From JALUUH01 sp964636675 (GTDB taxonomy: Bacteria > Pseudomonadota > Gammaproteobacteria > S012-40), in the NCBI GenBank assembly GCA_964636675.1, contig CAZWUO010000009.1, positions 1 to 47,942 on the forward strand: a stretch of 47,942 nucleotides of DNA. The letters run 5' to 3'. Position 1 is the first letter of the stretch; every line of letters starts with the position of its first letter. The translations under genes were made by a program, and so were the position numbers. The notes under the pieces are model-generated. The model made no database searches, was not told where the DNA came from, and saw only the letters and a program-made list of their open reading frames with translations. This document shows, piece after piece, positions 24,466 through 33,737 of the stretch.

Positions 24466-25764
24466 TTGAATAGAAGTAACTTATTTTTACCGGCAGTCTT
24501 AAAGCTCTCAGTTATCCTGGCACTAGGCTTACCTATTGTGAGTCAAGCTGTCCCATTACTAGCGGGTTTCGGTGGGAATGCAGGTTATGGTGAAACTGTT
24601 AGCAGAGTTGGCGACGATGCATCTAGCAGCGAGTTGGCATTGCCATTCGAAGTCAATTTTTCTGGCAATGCTTATAATCGTTTTTTCGTTAACACCAATG
24701 GAAACATAACTTTTCGCCGCGGTTGGAGAGAGTCTGATCCTGCCGTAAGGCCGGTAAACCAACTGCCAATGATTGCCCCCTTCTGGTCTGATGTGGATAT
24801 TCGGTGCGAGAGTTGTGGTGGAATTTACGTCGCCGCACCAAATGCCAACACCGCCGTGATAACGTGGAATAACGTGGGTTATTATGATCAGAAATCAGAT
24901 CGTACTAACGACTTCCAATTAGTTCTTCGCGATCGCTCTGCCGAGACAGGAACAGCGGGCGATTTTGATATTGAATTTCGCTATAACAATTTAGAGTGGG
25001 ACATAGCTGAAGTCCAAAGCAAAGACGGTGAGACATGGTTTAGCGGTTCTCCAGCTGCTGCTGGTTATAATTCAGGAACAGGCGAATTCTTAACACTTCC
25101 TGGCTCATTGTCGGCAGATGTTTTAAACCTTGCAAATACGAGTAACGTCAGTGTTAACACTCCTGGTTTATGGGTTGCGGCTGTTAGAAACGGCGCTATA
25201 TCTGATGGATCGACACCCGAAGCTCCTTTATTGCCTGAAATCGTAACTGTTGACCAAGGGTTTGAATTTGAATTTGAAATAGAGCCAAACACTGTTATTT
25301 GGATTGATCCTGAGGTTGCAATTGGTTACGACTACGAAGTGACAAGCGGCCCAAATATGGCGACAGTAACATTGCCAAACTTTGGGGACGGCTCCTACGA
25401 TTTATATACATGGAACGAGGTTACCGGGGAATACGAAGATTCAAACTATAATCTTACTGCCGGCGTCGAGTTCGACCTTACGTTAATTGACGCCGCAGGT
25501 TTAGTGCGTTTTGGAATACGTGGAATTGAGACTGACGCTCAGGTAGACCCCAATAATCCAACCGCATTTGTTACCGGACTATCATTTGTTGAAGGTGGTT
25601 TAGTTTCACTAAATCAAAGACCAATCAGCATTTTTGTTGACGATTCCGTTAACCCTGTCCCCGTCCCTGAGCCTATGAGTATCGCATTATTTGGCGCAGG
25701 CCTTATAGGCATGTCTTTTGCTGCACGACATAGAAAGAAGAAGCAAGAAATAGTCTCAAATTAG
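24466..25764 (+). CDS. Nidogen-like (NIDO) domain PEP-CTERM protein (432 aa)
   Basis: The start is TTG, 7 nt after an AAGGAG ribosome site. A signal peptide (residues 1-28, ending SQAV) leads into a NIDO-type domain. Landmarks are FVNTNGNITFRRG, PMIAPFWSDVDIR, VITWNNVGYYD and DFDIEFRYNNLEW. A beta-sandwich region follows (about residues 250-400). The C-terminus is the PEP-CTERM signal VPEPMSIALFGAGLIGMSFAA followed by RHRKKK. NIDO domains occur in extracellular matrix and adhesion proteins, so a surface or matrix role is likely. A good terminator follows, so the gene is monocistronic. Confidence 0.88.
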   Translation: MNRSNLFLPAVLKLSVILALGLPIVSQAVPLLAGFGGNAGYGETVSRVGDDASSSELALPFEVNFSGNAYNRFFVNTNGNITFRRGWRESDPAVRPVNQLPMIAPFWSDVDIRCESCGGIYVAAPNANTAVITWNNVGYYDQKSDRTNDFQLVLRDRSAETGTAGDFDIEFRYNNLEWDIAEVQSKDGETWFSGSPAAAGYNSGTGEFLTLPGSLSADVLNLANTSNVSVNTPGLWVAAVRNGAISDGSTPEAPLLPEIVTVDQGFEFEFEIEPNTVIWIDPEVAIGYDYEVTSGPNMATVTLPNFGDGSYDLYTWNEVTGEYEDSNYNLTAGVEFDLTLIDAAGLVRFGIRGIETDAQVDPNNPTAFVTGLSFVEGGLVSLNQRPISIFVDDSVNPVPVPEPMSIALFGAGLIGMSFAARHRKKKQEIVSN

Positions 25765-25796
25765 TTTATTTAATTGACACGTTTGCGAGAAAAATT

Positions 25797-25833
25797 AAAA
25801 AGTGGCTCTACTATTATTATGAGCCATTTTTTA
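25797..25833 (+). terminator. Rho-independent terminator after the nidogen-like gene
   Basis: The stem TGGCTC / GAGCCA around a 12-nt A+T loop is followed by TTTTTTATT. It lies about 35 bp after the stop codon. Confidence 0.8.
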
Positions 25834-25924
25834 TTCACGACTATCCCGAAATTCCCAGTTTTGTGACTTTCTCTTTCAAGATAAGGATTGGGTGGTTCAG
25901 ATTTTGACCTCAAAGGTCGACATA

Positions 25925-26071
25925 ATCCTAGATTCCGCAGTTGATCGCTATGAGGTATCGTTAGCGGTTGATGAGAAAACGCATGCGGTTATTTATCGAA
26001 TTCATCCAGAGGATGAGTGCACTACGCCATGAATAGCGCACTCTGCATGCCGTTCATGGGGATTTTAGGAT
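25925..26071 (+). repeat. Palindromic-end repeat, CCTAGATTCCGCAGTTG family (short form, ~147 bp)
   Basis: It begins ATCCTAGATTCCGCAGTTGA and ends with the inverted but degenerate GGGGATTTTAGGAT. The first ~100 bp and the tail AGCGCACTCTGCATGCCGT match the longer element at 37042-37280, which has about 90 bp more in the middle. It lies between the terminator and cheV; the remainder of this 350-bp gap shows only a small TGACCT/AGGTC palindrome. Confidence 0.75.
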
Positions 26072-26114
26072 AATGTTCTGAGTTAGCCTTCATGCACCAC
26101 GAGAGAAAGCCCAC

Positions 26115-27104
26115 ATGAATGACAATTTTATCAAGTCAGTAGATGAACGTACCAATTTGGCGGGTGCAAATCGTTTAGAAGTATTGTTGTTTAGCTTAGG
26201 TTTTGACCATCATGCGCAACAAGAGGAAGTGTTTGGGATTAATGTATTTAAGGTTCGTGAAGTGATGAATGCTCCATCGGTCACCCGAGCGCCAGATATG
26301 CCTCCTTCCGTTCAAGGTCTCGTCTGCTTGCGTGGTTTAATGGTGCCGGTACTTGATGTTGCACAATTTTGTGGGATGGATGTCAGGGATAAGCCGGGTA
26401 TCTTAATCGTCACCGAATATAATCGGCAAACTCAGGGTTTACTCGTGCATTCCGTTGAACACATCGTACGTATGGATTGGAGTCATATTAAAGTTCCTCC
26501 ACCGATGTTAGCGAGTAAAATGGGTGGTTTGGTGACCGCTGTCACCAAATTGGAAGATGACCGCATTGCAATGATTCTCGATGTGGAGCGTATTTTGTCA
26601 GAAACAGCTGCTTTAGGGAGCGATATCAATGAATTTGTTGATATCGAAGAGATGGACTCGAATGTGACCATATTATATGCGGATGACTCTTCAATGGCGC
26701 GTAAGCAAATCGAAAAGACACTTGGGCATTTGGGGGTGCGACATATTGGTTCGTGCAACGGTCAAGAGGCGTGGGATAAACTAGAGGAAATCGCTGATCG
26801 TGCTCAGGCCGCGCATAAACCTATTTATGAACTTGTGCAAGCCGTATTAACCGATGTTGAAATGCCTGAAATGGATGGCTATGTATTGACTCGAAAAATA
26901 AAAAATGATCGACGTTTTAGCAGTCTTCCGGTCATCATGCATTCGTCGTTATCTGCAGAGGCCAACGTAGCCATGGGAAAACAAGTCGGGGCGGACATAT
27001 ATGTCGCTAAATTTAACCCTAAAGAACTTGCGGAAGCTATTCGTCCCTTGATCTCGAATATCCAAGATAAACGCAAAGAAAATAACCTAGAACACCCTGA
27101 TTGA
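26115..27104 (+). CDS. cheV: Chemotaxis coupling protein CheV (CheW + receiver)
   Basis: CheV is a CheW-like adaptor fused to a receiver domain that tunes receptor-kinase coupling. Residues 1-170 form the CheW domain (VFGINVFKVREVMNAP, VQGLVCLRGLMVPVLDV). Residues 190-315 form the receiver, with the acidic pair in YADDSS, the phosphoacceptor Asp in VLTDVEMPEMDGYVL and the Lys in VAKFNP. The length of 329 is normal. It stands apart from the main chemotaxis cluster, about 15 kb away, and follows a palindromic repeat. No FliA-type promoter is obvious upstream. Confidence 0.95.
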   Translation: MNDNFIKSVDERTNLAGANRLEVLLFSLGFDHHAQQEEVFGINVFKVREVMNAPSVTRAPDMPPSVQGLVCLRGLMVPVLDVAQFCGMDVRDKPGILIVTEYNRQTQGLLVHSVEHIVRMDWSHIKVPPPMLASKMGGLVTAVTKLEDDRIAMILDVERILSETAALGSDINEFVDIEEMDSNVTILYADDSSMARKQIEKTLGHLGVRHIGSCNGQEAWDKLEEIADRAQAAHKPIYELVQAVLTDVEMPEMDGYVLTRKIKNDRRFSSLPVIMHSSLSAEANVAMGKQVGADIYVAKFNPKELAEAIRPLISNIQDKRKENNLEHPD

Positions 27105-27301
27105 CTACCATTCGCAAATTCGTCCTAACCGCATCAAGTCTCTCGCATACTGTCAAGCGCATTTTGCCAGTATCGTTCTCATCCTCAAAAATTAAGCAAC
27201 AACTAGTACCTCAATCCAGAGTCATGATAGTATCGCTCCCTTTTTAAGACCTTGATGTCTTCTGGACGTTTGCACTTTTACATGTCGTAGGCTTAGAGAA
27301 T

Positions 27302-27682
27302 ATGATTTTTGGTATCGGAACTGACATTGTGAACATAGCGCGGGTAAAAAAAAACCTAGCGCGTTATGATCAAAGATTTGCTGAAAAAATCCTGAGTGCG
27401 AGTGAGTTAACGCGTTTTAAAACGCATGCTTCACCGGCACATTTTCTGGCGAAACGTTTTGCTGCAAAAGAAGCGACTGCAAAAGCAATGGGCACAGGGT
27501 TTAGGAATGGCTTATATCTAAGGCACATTGCTGTGGGTTCTGATGCACAGGGAAAACCAAGCTTGGTTTTCCATGACTATGCGAGAACTTTATGTGTGGA
27601 GCTAGGGATAGGTGAGTCTTTTCTAAGTTTGGCAGATGAACAAGACTATGCGATTGCTTACGTTATATTGGAAAAAAAATAA
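27302..27682 (+). CDS. acpS: Holo-[acyl-carrier-protein] synthase AcpS
   Basis: AcpS transfers 4'-phosphopantetheine from CoA to the acyl carrier protein. The N-terminal GIGTDIVNIARVKK carries the metal-binding Asp. FLAKRFAAKEATAKAMGTG holds the second acidic residue and the CoA-binding lysines. The length of 126 is standard. The next gene starts 5 bp after its stop, so the two are probably co-transcribed. In many gammaproteobacteria acpS follows pdxJ; that neighbour is absent here. Confidence 0.96.
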   Translation: MIFGIGTDIVNIARVKKNLARYDQRFAEKILSASELTRFKTHASPAHFLAKRFAAKEATAKAMGTGFRNGLYLRHIAVGSDAQGKPSLVFHDYARTLCVELGIGESFLSLADEQDYAIAYVILEKK

Positions 27683-27687
27683 CTACA

Positions 27688-28524
27688 ATGTCTTCAATTT
27701 ATGACCTCCATACGCATACGATTTTTTCTGATGGCATATTAACCCCTGAGGAGTTGGCACTTAGGGCGCATTCAAAAAAGGTAGATTGCATCGCTTTAAC
27801 AGACCATGATACCACTCAGGGTTTGGCTGCTATGCGGCATTATTGCGTACTTCATAACATTCAGTTTGTACCCGGTGTTGAGGTTTCTGCGGTTTGGAGA
27901 AACATCACAATACACGTAGTAGGGTTACAAATTGATGAAAAAAATGTCGCGTTACAGCAGGGACTTGAACATATTCGGGAGCAACGCACACGACGTTCCA
28001 GGTTGATTGCTGAAAAGCTAGAGCGTGCTGGAATTGCCAATGTGATGCCAGATATTGTCGAACTCGCAGGTACTGATGCGGCAACTCGCACCCACTTTGC
28101 TCGTTTGCTTATCCAGCGCCGGGAGGTTCGGGATATGCGGGAAGCTTTTAAGAAATATCTGGGCAAAAAAGGTAAAGCATTTGTTTCGGGTGAGTGGGCG
28201 GAATTGACCTTGGTATTAAAGTGGATCGTAGAAGCCGGTGGTTATCCAGTGCTTGCGCATCCGGCAAGATATAATATGACAAGAACGAAAATGCACGAAT
28301 TACTCAAAGAATTTAAAGCAATGGGTGGCATGGGTATCGAAGTTGCCACCAGTAGTCATAATATTACGGAAAAAAAGCATGCTGCGGAATTTGCGCAACA
28401 TTTCGATTTATATGCCTCGGTGGGATCAGACTTTCATACTCCCGCGAACCCAAGAGTCGATTTAGGCCAAAATTTGAGTTTGCCCGATACCTGCAAACCT
28501 ATTTGGACATTATGGAATGCCTAA
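27688..28524 (+). CDS. rnm: PHP-domain nuclease/phosphatase (RNase AM / YciV family)
   Basis: The PHP superfamily metal ligands are visible: DLHTHTIFSDG at the N-terminus, ALTDHDTTQG, PGVEVSA, LAHPARY and GSDFHTP. E. coli YciV (RNase AM) acts as a 5'-3' exonuclease maturing rRNA ends and also hydrolyses 3',5'-nucleoside bisphosphates. The 278-residue length fits. It is followed 18 bp later by yciO, the same pairing as in E. coli, which supports orthology. The exact substrate in this organism is inferred from the family. Confidence 0.9.
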   Translation: MSSIYDLHTHTIFSDGILTPEELALRAHSKKVDCIALTDHDTTQGLAAMRHYCVLHNIQFVPGVEVSAVWRNITIHVVGLQIDEKNVALQQGLEHIREQRTRRSRLIAEKLERAGIANVMPDIVELAGTDAATRTHFARLLIQRREVRDMREAFKKYLGKKGKAFVSGEWAELTLVLKWIVEAGGYPVLAHPARYNMTRTKMHELLKEFKAMGGMGIEVATSSHNITEKKHAAEFAQHFDLYASVGSDFHTPANPRVDLGQNLSLPDTCKPIWTLWNA

Positions 28525-28542
28525 TAGCAGAGGTTGGTTTTA

Positions 28543-29166
28543 GTGAGTCAATTTTTCCAAATACACCCGGATAATCCACAAAAGCGTTTAATCGCCCAAG
28601 CAGCCTCTATTGTGCAACAAGGCGGTGTGGTGGCGTATCCCACTGATTCCTGTTATGCCCTGGGGTGTCATATTGGAGATAAAAATGCAATTGATCGCAT
28701 TAGGACAATTAGACAAGTCGAGGCGAGTCATGATTTCACCCTGGTTTGCCGAGATCTTGCAGAGGTTGGGCAGTATGCAAAGCTGGATAATCAAGCATTT
28801 CGCTTGATTAAAAATATCACTCCTGGCCCCTATACTTTTATTCTTCCCGCAACCGTCGAAGTGCCTAGGCGACTACTTAATAAAAAACGTAAGACGATAG
28901 GCATTCGAATTGCGGATAACTTGATTGTCCAGCAGTTGCTAGATGCTTTGGCAGAGCCAATAATGAGTTCCACCTTGCATCTACCGGGGGACGAGTATCC
29001 TTTAATGGATCCTTATGAGATGCGGGAGATATTAGAGCATCATGTGGATTTAGTGATTGATGGTGGTTATTGCGGTATGGAACCAACCACCGTCGTCAAT
29101 CTAGTAGAAACTCCGCATCGTCTCATTCGGCAAGGCAAGGGGGATGCAAGCGTTTTCATTAGTTAA
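28543..29166 (+). CDS. yciO: YciO, Sua5/YrdC-family protein
   Basis: The start GTG at 28543 lies 9 nt after an AGAGG and gives MSQFFQIHPDNPQKRL, which closely resembles the N-terminus I recall for E. coli YciO. An upstream TTG (28534) has no room for a ribosome site. Family features include GGVVAYPTDSCYALGC, PRRLLNKKRKTIGIR and PTTVVNLVETPHRLIRQG. YciO is a paralogue of the Sua5/TsaC threonylcarbamoyl-AMP synthase; its own role is less certain. The length is 207 residues. It follows the PHP gene, as in enterics. Confidence 0.92.
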   Translation: MSQFFQIHPDNPQKRLIAQAASIVQQGGVVAYPTDSCYALGCHIGDKNAIDRIRTIRQVEASHDFTLVCRDLAEVGQYAKLDNQAFRLIKNITPGPYTFILPATVEVPRRLLNKKRKTIGIRIADNLIVQQLLDALAEPIMSSTLHLPGDEYPLMDPYEMREILEHHVDLVIDGGYCGMEPTTVVNLVETPHRLIRQGKGDASVFIS

Positions 29167-29183
29167 AAGACCAGAATATCAAA

Positions 29184-29228
29184 CCACATTATATTGACGG
29201 GTTCAGCGCCGCTGTCAATATAATGAGG
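29184..29228 (+). repeat. 45-bp palindromic repeat, short form of the CCACATTATATTGACGG family
   Basis: The left arm CCACATTATATTGACGGG pairs with the right arm CTGTCAATATAATGAGG around TTCAGCGCCG. Its first 25 bp match the reverse complement of the right end of the element at 14840-14945 with one difference. It therefore looks like an internally deleted copy. It is 17 bp after the yciO stop. Confidence 0.75.
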
Positions 29229-29351
29229 ACAATGTTCAGGGCAGGGGGACGGTGAAACTCTGTTTTTATGACGATGTTGAGTATGTTATAGTCCGCGAGT
29301 GAAAACGCACCTTTCGAATACGCATAATCCTGCTATAAATCCCAAGATAAG

Positions 29352-30002
29352 ATGGAAGAGTTAAGTACCATACAGCGTATCGCTGTATGGGTATTACCGG
29401 TTATTTTTGCGATTACTGTGCACGAGGTAGCGCATGGTTGGGTGGCCAATTATCTCGGTGATCCGACCGCGAAAATGCTTGGGCGCCTTACGTTAAACCC
29501 ACTCAAACATATTGATTTGATTGGAACTTTGTTGGTGCCTGGCGTGCTTGTATTATTAGGTGGCTTCATCTTTGGGTGGGCAAAACCGGTTCCGGTTACC
29601 TGGGAAAACCTTAAGAAGCCCAAGAGAGATGTAGCTCTAGTGGCACTCGCCGGCCCAGGCGCGAACTTGCTAATGGTCTTATTTTGGGCGCTTATTTTGA
29701 AAGTGGGTCTGGTATTAAGCGCGACTGGCTCTAGCTTTGCGATGCCGTTGATCTTAATGGGCGATGCAGGGATTATTATTAATATTATTTTAATGGTTTT
29801 GAATTTACTGCCTATTCCTCCATTGGATGGTGGACGGGTGCTGATATCCGTATTACCCGGCCCGCTGGCATGGAGAGTCAGTAAAATCGAGCCTTATGGC
29901 CTATTTATTCTATTAGGCTTACTGTTTCTTGGCGTATTGTCGTGGATTATGTCAGGCCCGGTAACCGGGCTTCGTAGTGCCGTATTGGCATTGGTGAGTT
30001 AA
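29352..30002 (+). CDS. Site-2 protease-family membrane metalloprotease (M50)
   Basis: An intramembrane zinc metalloprotease of the short YwhC type. The zinc-binding HEVAHG motif is at about residues 24-29, inside the first membrane helix. The second motif, LNLLPIPPLDGGRVL, is near residue 155 and provides the third ligand Asp. About five hydrophobic segments are visible in 216 residues. No PDZ domain is present, so it is not RseP. This gene often precedes trpS-scpA-scpB in gammaproteobacteria, as here. The substrate is unknown. Confidence 0.92.
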   Translation: MEELSTIQRIAVWVLPVIFAITVHEVAHGWVANYLGDPTAKMLGRLTLNPLKHIDLIGTLLVPGVLVLLGGFIFGWAKPVPVTWENLKKPKRDVALVALAGPGANLLMVLFWALILKVGLVLSATGSSFAMPLILMGDAGIIINIILMVLNLLPIPPLDGGRVLISVLPGPLAWRVSKIEPYGLFILLGLLFLGVLSWIMSGPVTGLRSAVLALVS

Positions 30003-30088
30003 TACTCAGTACACGGTTAAATACCTTGACGGCGTACTTGATTTTGCAAGCGAGTTACTTGCAGGGACTGGGTGATTAGGAGGTTAAT

Positions 30089-31306
30089 TTGGGATCGGTA
30101 GCAAGTCATCATCAACGCGTTTTGTCAGGTATGCGATCTACAGGCAAGTTGCATTTAGGTCATTACCACGGGGTGATAAAAAACTGGGTTGAGTTACAGC
30201 ATGAATATGAATGTTTCTTTTTCGTCGCTGATTGGCATGCGTTAACCACACACTACGAAGATCCAGCGATTATTAGTGACAGTGTGTGGGACATGGTGAT
30301 TGACTGGTTGGCTGCGGGCATTAATCCCGGTTCCGCGAATATTTTTATCCAATCAAAAGTCCCTGAGCATGCGGAGTTGCATCTGCTGTTATCGATGATG
30401 ACCCCCTTAGGGTGGTTGGAGCGCGTTCCTTCGTTTAAAGATCAGCAGGAGAAGTTAAAAGAAAAGGATTTGGCGACTTATGGTTTTTTAGGTTATCCCT
30501 TGTTGCAAAGCGCCGATATTTTAATTTATAAAGCCGGGTTTGTACCTGTTGGAGAAGATCAAGTCGCACACGTTGAATTAACTCGCGAGGTTGCGCGGCG
30601 GTTTAATCATCTCTATGGAAGAGAACCGGGGTTTGCTGAAAAGGCTGAGGCCGCGATAAAAAAAATGGGTAAAAAAAATGCGAAGCTCTACAGCGAATTG
30701 CGCAAAAGATATCAAGAAAAAGGTGATGTTGAGGCTTTGGATACGGGTAGGGCCTTATTGGAGTCGCAGCATAATATCTCTGTCGGTGATAAGGAAAGAC
30801 TGTTTGGCTATCTTGAAGGAGGTGGCAGAATCATTTTACCCGAGCCCCAGCCGTTACTCACCGAGATGTCTAAAATTCCGGGCCTGGATGGACAAAAAAT
30901 GTCTAAATCTTATGGCAACACCATTAGTTTGCGTGAAGATGCAACGAGTGTGGAAAAGAAAATGAAAACCATGCAAACCGATCCGGCACGGGTGCGCAGA
31001 ACAGACCCTGGTAATCCTGAAAAATGCCCGGTTTGGGGATTTCATCAATTGTATTCGAAAGATGATTTGAAACAATGGGTGCAGGAAGGCTGTACGACGG
31101 CTGGAATCGGCTGTTTGGAATGTAAACAGCATGTTATTGATGCGGTGCTTAGAGAACAAAAACCGATTCGTGAACGCGCACAGCAATTTATTGATGATCC
31201 AAAATTACTCCGCAACATTGTTGCAGAAGGTTGCGAGAAAGCACGTGATATAGCGCGTGAAACACTCGACGAAGTAAGGCAAGTGATGGGCTTGTCATAC
31301 CGCTAA
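30089..31306 (+). CDS. trpS: Tryptophanyl-tRNA synthetase
   Basis: A class I synthetase charging tRNA-Trp. HLGHYHG (the HIGH motif) is near residue 22 and KMSKS is at about residue 273. At 405 residues it belongs to the longer bacterial form with an insertion in the catalytic core (EKAEAAIKKMGKKNAK and following). The TTG start at 30089 has AGGAGG 5 nt upstream and produces a normal N-terminus; no ATG upstream of the HIGH motif has such a site. It is followed by scpA after 19 bp. The enzyme is inferred to be the only TrpRS, but other copies could lie outside. Confidence 0.95.
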   Translation: MGSVASHHQRVLSGMRSTGKLHLGHYHGVIKNWVELQHEYECFFFVADWHALTTHYEDPAIISDSVWDMVIDWLAAGINPGSANIFIQSKVPEHAELHLLLSMMTPLGWLERVPSFKDQQEKLKEKDLATYGFLGYPLLQSADILIYKAGFVPVGEDQVAHVELTREVARRFNHLYGREPGFAEKAEAAIKKMGKKNAKLYSELRKRYQEKGDVEALDTGRALLESQHNISVGDKERLFGYLEGGGRIILPEPQPLLTEMSKIPGLDGQKMSKSYGNTISLREDATSVEKKMKTMQTDPARVRRTDPGNPEKCPVWGFHQLYSKDDLKQWVQEGCTTAGIGCLECKQHVIDAVLREQKPIRERAQQFIDDPKLLRNIVAEGCEKARDIARETLDEVRQVMGLSYR

Positions 31307-31325
31307 GATGATTTGAGGTGTTGTT

Positions 31326-32132
31326 GTGACTAATTCTATTGTCGATGAGTCTTCGCAAGATGATCAAGAGTTGATTTATGCGCATGTTCACGGTGTTCCC
31401 GTAACATCGATTCCACACGATCTCTATATTCCACCCGAAGCATTAGAAATTATTCTTGAAGCCTTTGAGGGGCCTTTGGATTTATTGCTGTATCTTATAA
31501 AGAAGCAAAATCTTGATGTACTCAATATACCCATCGCTGAAATCACGCGCCAGTATATGGATTACGTAGAGCTTATGAAACACGTGCATCTAGAGTTGGC
31601 GGGTGAATACCTGGTCATGGCAGCAATGCTGGCTGAAATAAAGTCACGCATGTTATTACCAAGGCCCATCGAAGAGGGACAAGAAGATGATCCACGAGCA
31701 GAGCTCGTTAGGCGGCTGCAAGAGTATGAGCAATTTAAAAAAGCCGCGCTAGATATCGATAATTTACCCCAGGTGGGACGTGATATTTTTCCGATTACTT
31801 CTATTTACATCAACAAAAATATTTCAAAAACGCCTCCTGCAGTCAATATGAAAGATATCCTTCTTGCGTTGCAAGATGTCGTAAAACGCGGAGAGCTATT
31901 TACCCATCACCATGTCAAAAAGGAGGCGTTATCGGTAAGAGAAAAAATGGGTAAAATATTGACGAGGCTAAACAAGGATAGCTTTGTGGAATTTGCGAAT
32001 TTGTTCGAATTCATTGAAGGGCGTCGTGGTATCGTTGTGGCATTTTTGGCGATACTTGAATTACTCAAGGAATCACTGATAGAACTTGTGCAAAATGAAC
32101 CATTTGGTCCTATACATGTGAAGGCAGTTTAA
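31326..32132 (+). CDS. scpA: Segregation and condensation protein A (kleisin)
   Basis: ScpA is the kleisin that bridges SMC heads in the bacterial condensin complex. The core LEAFEGPLDLLLYLIKKQNLDVLNIPIAEITRQYM and the LVMAAMLAEIKSRMLLP segment are diagnostic. A C-terminal winged-helix region follows (GRRGIVVAFLAILELLKE). The GTG start is at 31326. It shares a TAATG overlap with scpB, so the partners are co-translated. The SMC gene itself is not in the window. The N-terminal extension of about 35 residues before the kleisin core is common in gammaproteobacteria. Confidence 0.95.
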   Translation: MTNSIVDESSQDDQELIYAHVHGVPVTSIPHDLYIPPEALEIILEAFEGPLDLLLYLIKKQNLDVLNIPIAEITRQYMDYVELMKHVHLELAGEYLVMAAMLAEIKSRMLLPRPIEEGQEDDPRAELVRRLQEYEQFKKAALDIDNLPQVGRDIFPITSIYINKNISKTPPAVNMKDILLALQDVVKRGELFTHHHVKKEALSVREKMGKILTRLNKDSFVEFANLFEFIEGRRGIVVAFLAILELLKESLIELVQNEPFGPIHVKAV

Positions 32133-32926
32133 TGACTGAAGAGCAACTGAAGAAAATTTTGGAGTGCGCGATATTTGCGGCCGACGAGCCGCTGAGCAAA
32201 AAACGCATGCAGACCTTGTTCGATGCGACTGAAAACCCTTCTATTGAAGAGATAAATCAAGCCTTAGCAAGCCTGGTCGAAGAATATAATGATCGAGGTA
32301 TTGAACTGAAAGAAATCAGCTCTGGTTTTCGTTTTCAAGTGAAACAAGATTACGCGTCTTGGGTATCCAAATTATGGGATGAAAAACCCGCGAGGTATTC
32401 GCGTGCGTTGATGGAGACACTTGCGCTAATGGCTTATCGGCAACCTATTACCCGTAGTGAAATTGAAGATATCCGAGGCGTAGCGGTGAGTTCGCATATT
32501 ATTAAGACCCTGATGGAGCGTGAGTGGATACGGGTTGTTGGACACAAGGATGTACCGGGCCGACCTTCTTTGTTTGCGACCACAAAACATTTTCTGGATT
32601 ATTTCAATTTGCAAAGCTTAGATGAATTGCCTGTGCTCTCTGAGCTTCAGGATATTGACAAGATAGAATTTGAACTCGGAAATGCTGTGAGTGATGATGT
32701 TGCATTAGCGGATAATCCTGAAGACATCGTTGATCGTCATCCCGACACTGTGCTTGATGTTTCTCTAGAAAGTCCTGGCAGTTCTGATCCTGGTTCTTAT
32801 GAAAGTTCTCCCGAAAGCCCTGGCAGAACTGTAGATAAACCGAAGAACGCTGTTGCTGGCGCAGAAAATCTAACGGAAATTGAATTGAGTGAACAAACGC
32901 ATGCTATCGAAGCCACCGAATCGTAA
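32132..32926 (+). CDS. scpB: Segregation and condensation protein B
   Basis: ScpB is the winged-helix partner that dimerises and binds ScpA in the SMC complex. The family core runs from LECAIFAADEPLSKKRMQ through RYSRALMETLALMAYRQPITRSEIEDIRG to GRPSLFATTKHFLDYFNL. A low-complexity acidic and Ser/Pro-rich tail of about 80 residues follows (SPGSSDPGSYESSPESPG). It has near-repeats and is not part of the family fold. The 3' end overlaps the rluB start in another frame. Confidence 0.95.
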   Translation: MTEEQLKKILECAIFAADEPLSKKRMQTLFDATENPSIEEINQALASLVEEYNDRGIELKEISSGFRFQVKQDYASWVSKLWDEKPARYSRALMETLALMAYRQPITRSEIEDIRGVAVSSHIIKTLMEREWIRVVGHKDVPGRPSLFATTKHFLDYFNLQSLDELPVLSELQDIDKIEFELGNAVSDDVALADNPEDIVDRHPDTVLDVSLESPGSSDPGSYESSPESPGRTVDKPKNAVAGAENLTEIELSEQTHAIEATES

Positions 32927-33707
32927 AAATAAACGCAAGCCTCAGAGCTCAAAAGCAACGCTGCAAGAAGGCGAACGTCTACAAAAGGTATTGGCTCGCG
33001 CAGGTTATGGATCACGTCGGCAACTTGAAACAATGATTAGCGAGGGCAGGGTAAAGCTCAATGGTAAAATCGCAGGGCTGGGAGATCGTTGTTCTCCGGG
33101 GGATTTGATTAAACTGAATGGTAAATTGATTCCTAAACAGCGCTTATATCAAAAGCGTACCCGGGTCATTATGTACCATAAGCCCGTTGGAGAAGTCACC
33201 ACTAAAAATGATCCGGAAGGTAGGCCTACCGTGTTTGATCATTTGCCTAAACTTCAAGGAAGCCGTTGGGTTTCTATTGGTCGACTCGATATCGCTACTT
33301 CTGGTTTGCTGTTATTCACCAATAATGGAGAACTTGCGAACAAATTAATGCACCCTAGCTTTGGTATAGAACGTGAGTATGCCGTACGCGTATTAGGTAA
33401 GGTGACTGCTGATACTCTCAAAAAACTTACAACTGGGGTATTGCTCGACGATGGTATTGCCAAGTTTGATACTCTTGTTGACGGGGGAGGTGAAGGCGCC
33501 AATCATTGGTATCATATTACCCTTTGCGAAGGCCGCAATCGTGAAGTGCGACGTTTATGGGAAGCCGTTGGGCATGTGGTAAGTCGCTTGGCGCGGGTGC
33601 GCTATGCAGATATCGTATTAGATCGCAGTGTGCGCGCCGGTAAATGTCGTGAGTTGAATGCGCAAGAAATTGAATCACTCACTGCTGAAGATAAACAAGG
33701 CAGTTAG
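32889..33707 (+). CDS. rluB: 23S rRNA pseudouridine(2605) synthase RluB
   Basis: RluB makes the pseudouridine at position 2605 (E. coli numbering) of 23S rRNA. An N-terminal S4 domain (RLQKVLARAGYGSRRQLETMI) is followed by the RsuA-type catalytic domain with GRLDIATSGLLLFTNNGELANKLMHPS, where GRLD holds the catalytic Asp, and CEGRNREVRRLWEAVG. A basic N-terminal stretch (PNRKNKRKP) precedes the S4 domain. The start may be the GTG at 32889 or the ATG at 32901; either overlaps scpB. The gene order scpA-scpB-rluB is conserved. Confidence 0.94.
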   Translation: MNKRMLSKPPNRKNKRKPQSSKATLQEGERLQKVLARAGYGSRRQLETMISEGRVKLNGKIAGLGDRCSPGDLIKLNGKLIPKQRLYQKRTRVIMYHKPVGEVTTKNDPEGRPTVFDHLPKLQGSRWVSIGRLDIATSGLLLFTNNGELANKLMHPSFGIEREYAVRVLGKVTADTLKKLTTGVLLDDGIAKFDTLVDGGGEGANHWYHITLCEGRNREVRRLWEAVGHVVSRLARVRYADIVLDRSVRAGKCRELNAQEIESLTAEDKQGS

Positions 33708-33737
33708 GTTTCCGAGCCTGTTGTTATATTGAGGGTA

